Of a stretch of DNA of 64,000 nucleotides, positions 63,534 through 64,000 are shown piece after piece; position 1 is the stretch's first letter, and every line of letters starts with the position of its first letter. The translations under genes were made by a program, and so were the position numbers. This DNA is from Helicobacter pylori NQ4053 (GTDB lineage Bacteria; Campylobacterota; Campylobacteria; Campylobacterales; Helicobacteraceae). The DNA lies in assembly GCF_000274605.1 (NCBI RefSeq), contig NZ_AKNV01000003.1:186001-250000 (forward strand), in the 5' to 3' direction. The notes beneath the pieces were generated by a model. It saw only the letters and a list, made by a program, of their open reading frames with translations, had not been told where the DNA came from and made no database searches.

Positions 63534-64000
63534 ATGAACAAGGTTATAACCGATTTAGACAAAGCATTGAGCGGGTTAAAAGATGGGGATACTATTTTAG
63601 TGGGCGGTTTTGGGCTGTGCGGGATACCCGAATACGCCATTGATTACATTTATAAGAAAGGCATCAAGGATTTGATTGTCGTGAGCAATAATTGCGGCGT
63701 TGATGACTTTGGGCTTGGCATTCTTTTGGAAAAAAAACAGATTAAAAAGATTATCGCTTCCTATGTGGGGGAAAATAAGATTTTTGAATCGCAAATGCTG
63801 AACGGAGAAATTGAAGTCGTTTTGACACCACAAGGCACTTTGGCTGAAAACTTGCGCGCTGGTGGGGCTGGGATACCCGCTTACTACACCCCAACAGGGG
63901 TTGGGACTTTGATCGCTCAAGGCAAGGAATCACGGGAGTTTAACGGCAAGGAGTATATTTTAGAAAGAGCGATCACAGGCGATTACGGGCTTATCAAAGC
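63534..64000 (+). CDS. scoA: Succinyl-CoA:acetoacetate CoA-transferase subunit A, 5' part
   Basis: Starts at the ATG 10 bases after the atoB stop, with GGAGAATGAG upstream, and runs off the window after 155 codons. [18 protein letters not shown] followed by [14 protein letters not shown] is the CoA-transferase family 1 alpha signature, and later [19 protein letters not shown] is conserved. The enzyme moves CoA from succinyl-CoA to acetoacetate, whose product AtoB cleaves. The beta subunit lies beyond the window. Confidence 0.93.
   Translation, partial: MNKVITDLDKALSGLKDGDTILVGGFGLCGIPEYAIDYIYKKGIKDLIVVSNNCGVDDFGLGILLEKKQIKKIIASYVGENKIFESQMLNGEIEVVLTPQGTLAENLRAGGAGIPAYYTPTGVGTLIAQGKESREFNGKEYILERAITGDYGLIK

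Noticed and set aside
1-64000. tRNA, rRNA or insertion-sequence genes
   Set aside because: No cloverleaf, rRNA or transposase-like sequence was recognised by reading; a dedicated scan was not possible.

Overview
The window is a chromosomal segment of Helicobacter pylori. Recognised genes include hydABCDE, oipA/hopH, frxA, futB, pfr, two futalosine-pathway menaquinone genes, xerH with difH, fecA1, feoB and atoB-scoA. The order follows the HP0631-HP0691 stretch of strain 26695 as I remember it, and the AT-rich composition and AAGGA-type ribosome sites fit. This assignment comes from recognising the proteins; no database search was run.

Layout. 1-4727: end of hydA, then hydB, hydC, hydD and hydE (uptake [NiFe] hydrogenase and maturation). 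4732-6808: two small exported proteins and oipA, whose CT-dinucleotide tract (7 repeats) puts the gene OUT of frame. 6875-10876: queC, a CCA/poly(A) polymerase-type enzyme, a two-gene accessory cassette (SRPBCC protein and a 3-hydroxyisobutyrate-dehydrogenase-like enzyme) and an intact frxA. 11042-18949: gltX (second GluRS), yggT-like, slt, galU, a small membrane protein, murA, aspA and a degenerate uracil-glycosylase-like protein. 18958-21501 (minus strand): futB with seven exact 21-bp repeats, serB, ferritin. 21800-37251: mqnE, bamA (probable ATT start), mqnC, an M16-like protein without its zinc motif, gatB, a SurA-like protein, a LapB-like TPR/zinc protein, rnhA, rnc, aroC, an unknown, hemN and a GlpC/GlcF-like Fe-S protein.

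37327-43494 is an accessory defence-type locus. It holds a 1514-aa single-chain nuclease-helicase-methyltransferase (type ISP-like), a 96-aa ORF that looks like its detached C-terminus, and a 449-aa protein ending in an HEPN-type RNSLAH motif. 43616-49472: an outer-membrane protein, aspB, the difH site with a tiny leader-like ORF, xerH, ogt, a TauE/SafE permease and wbpB. 49534-51900: nrdA. 51998-54384: a tandem duplication of a two-gene unit (exported glycine-zipper protein plus four-helix membrane protein), the least explained part of the window. 54468-64000: glmU, fliP, fecA1 and feoB with a near-consensus Fur box between them, a PolB-like exonuclease, a gene remnant, atoB and the start of scoA.

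How the genes work together: hydABC feeds H2 electrons to menaquinone, which MqnE and MqnC help to make. GltX2 and GatB fit the indirect route to Gln-tRNA. FecA1, FeoB and ferritin cover iron import and storage. FutB, GalU, WbpB and GlmU serve the cell surface. BamA, the SurA-like and the LapB-like proteins serve envelope assembly. I see no tRNA, rRNA, CRISPR array or insertion sequence.
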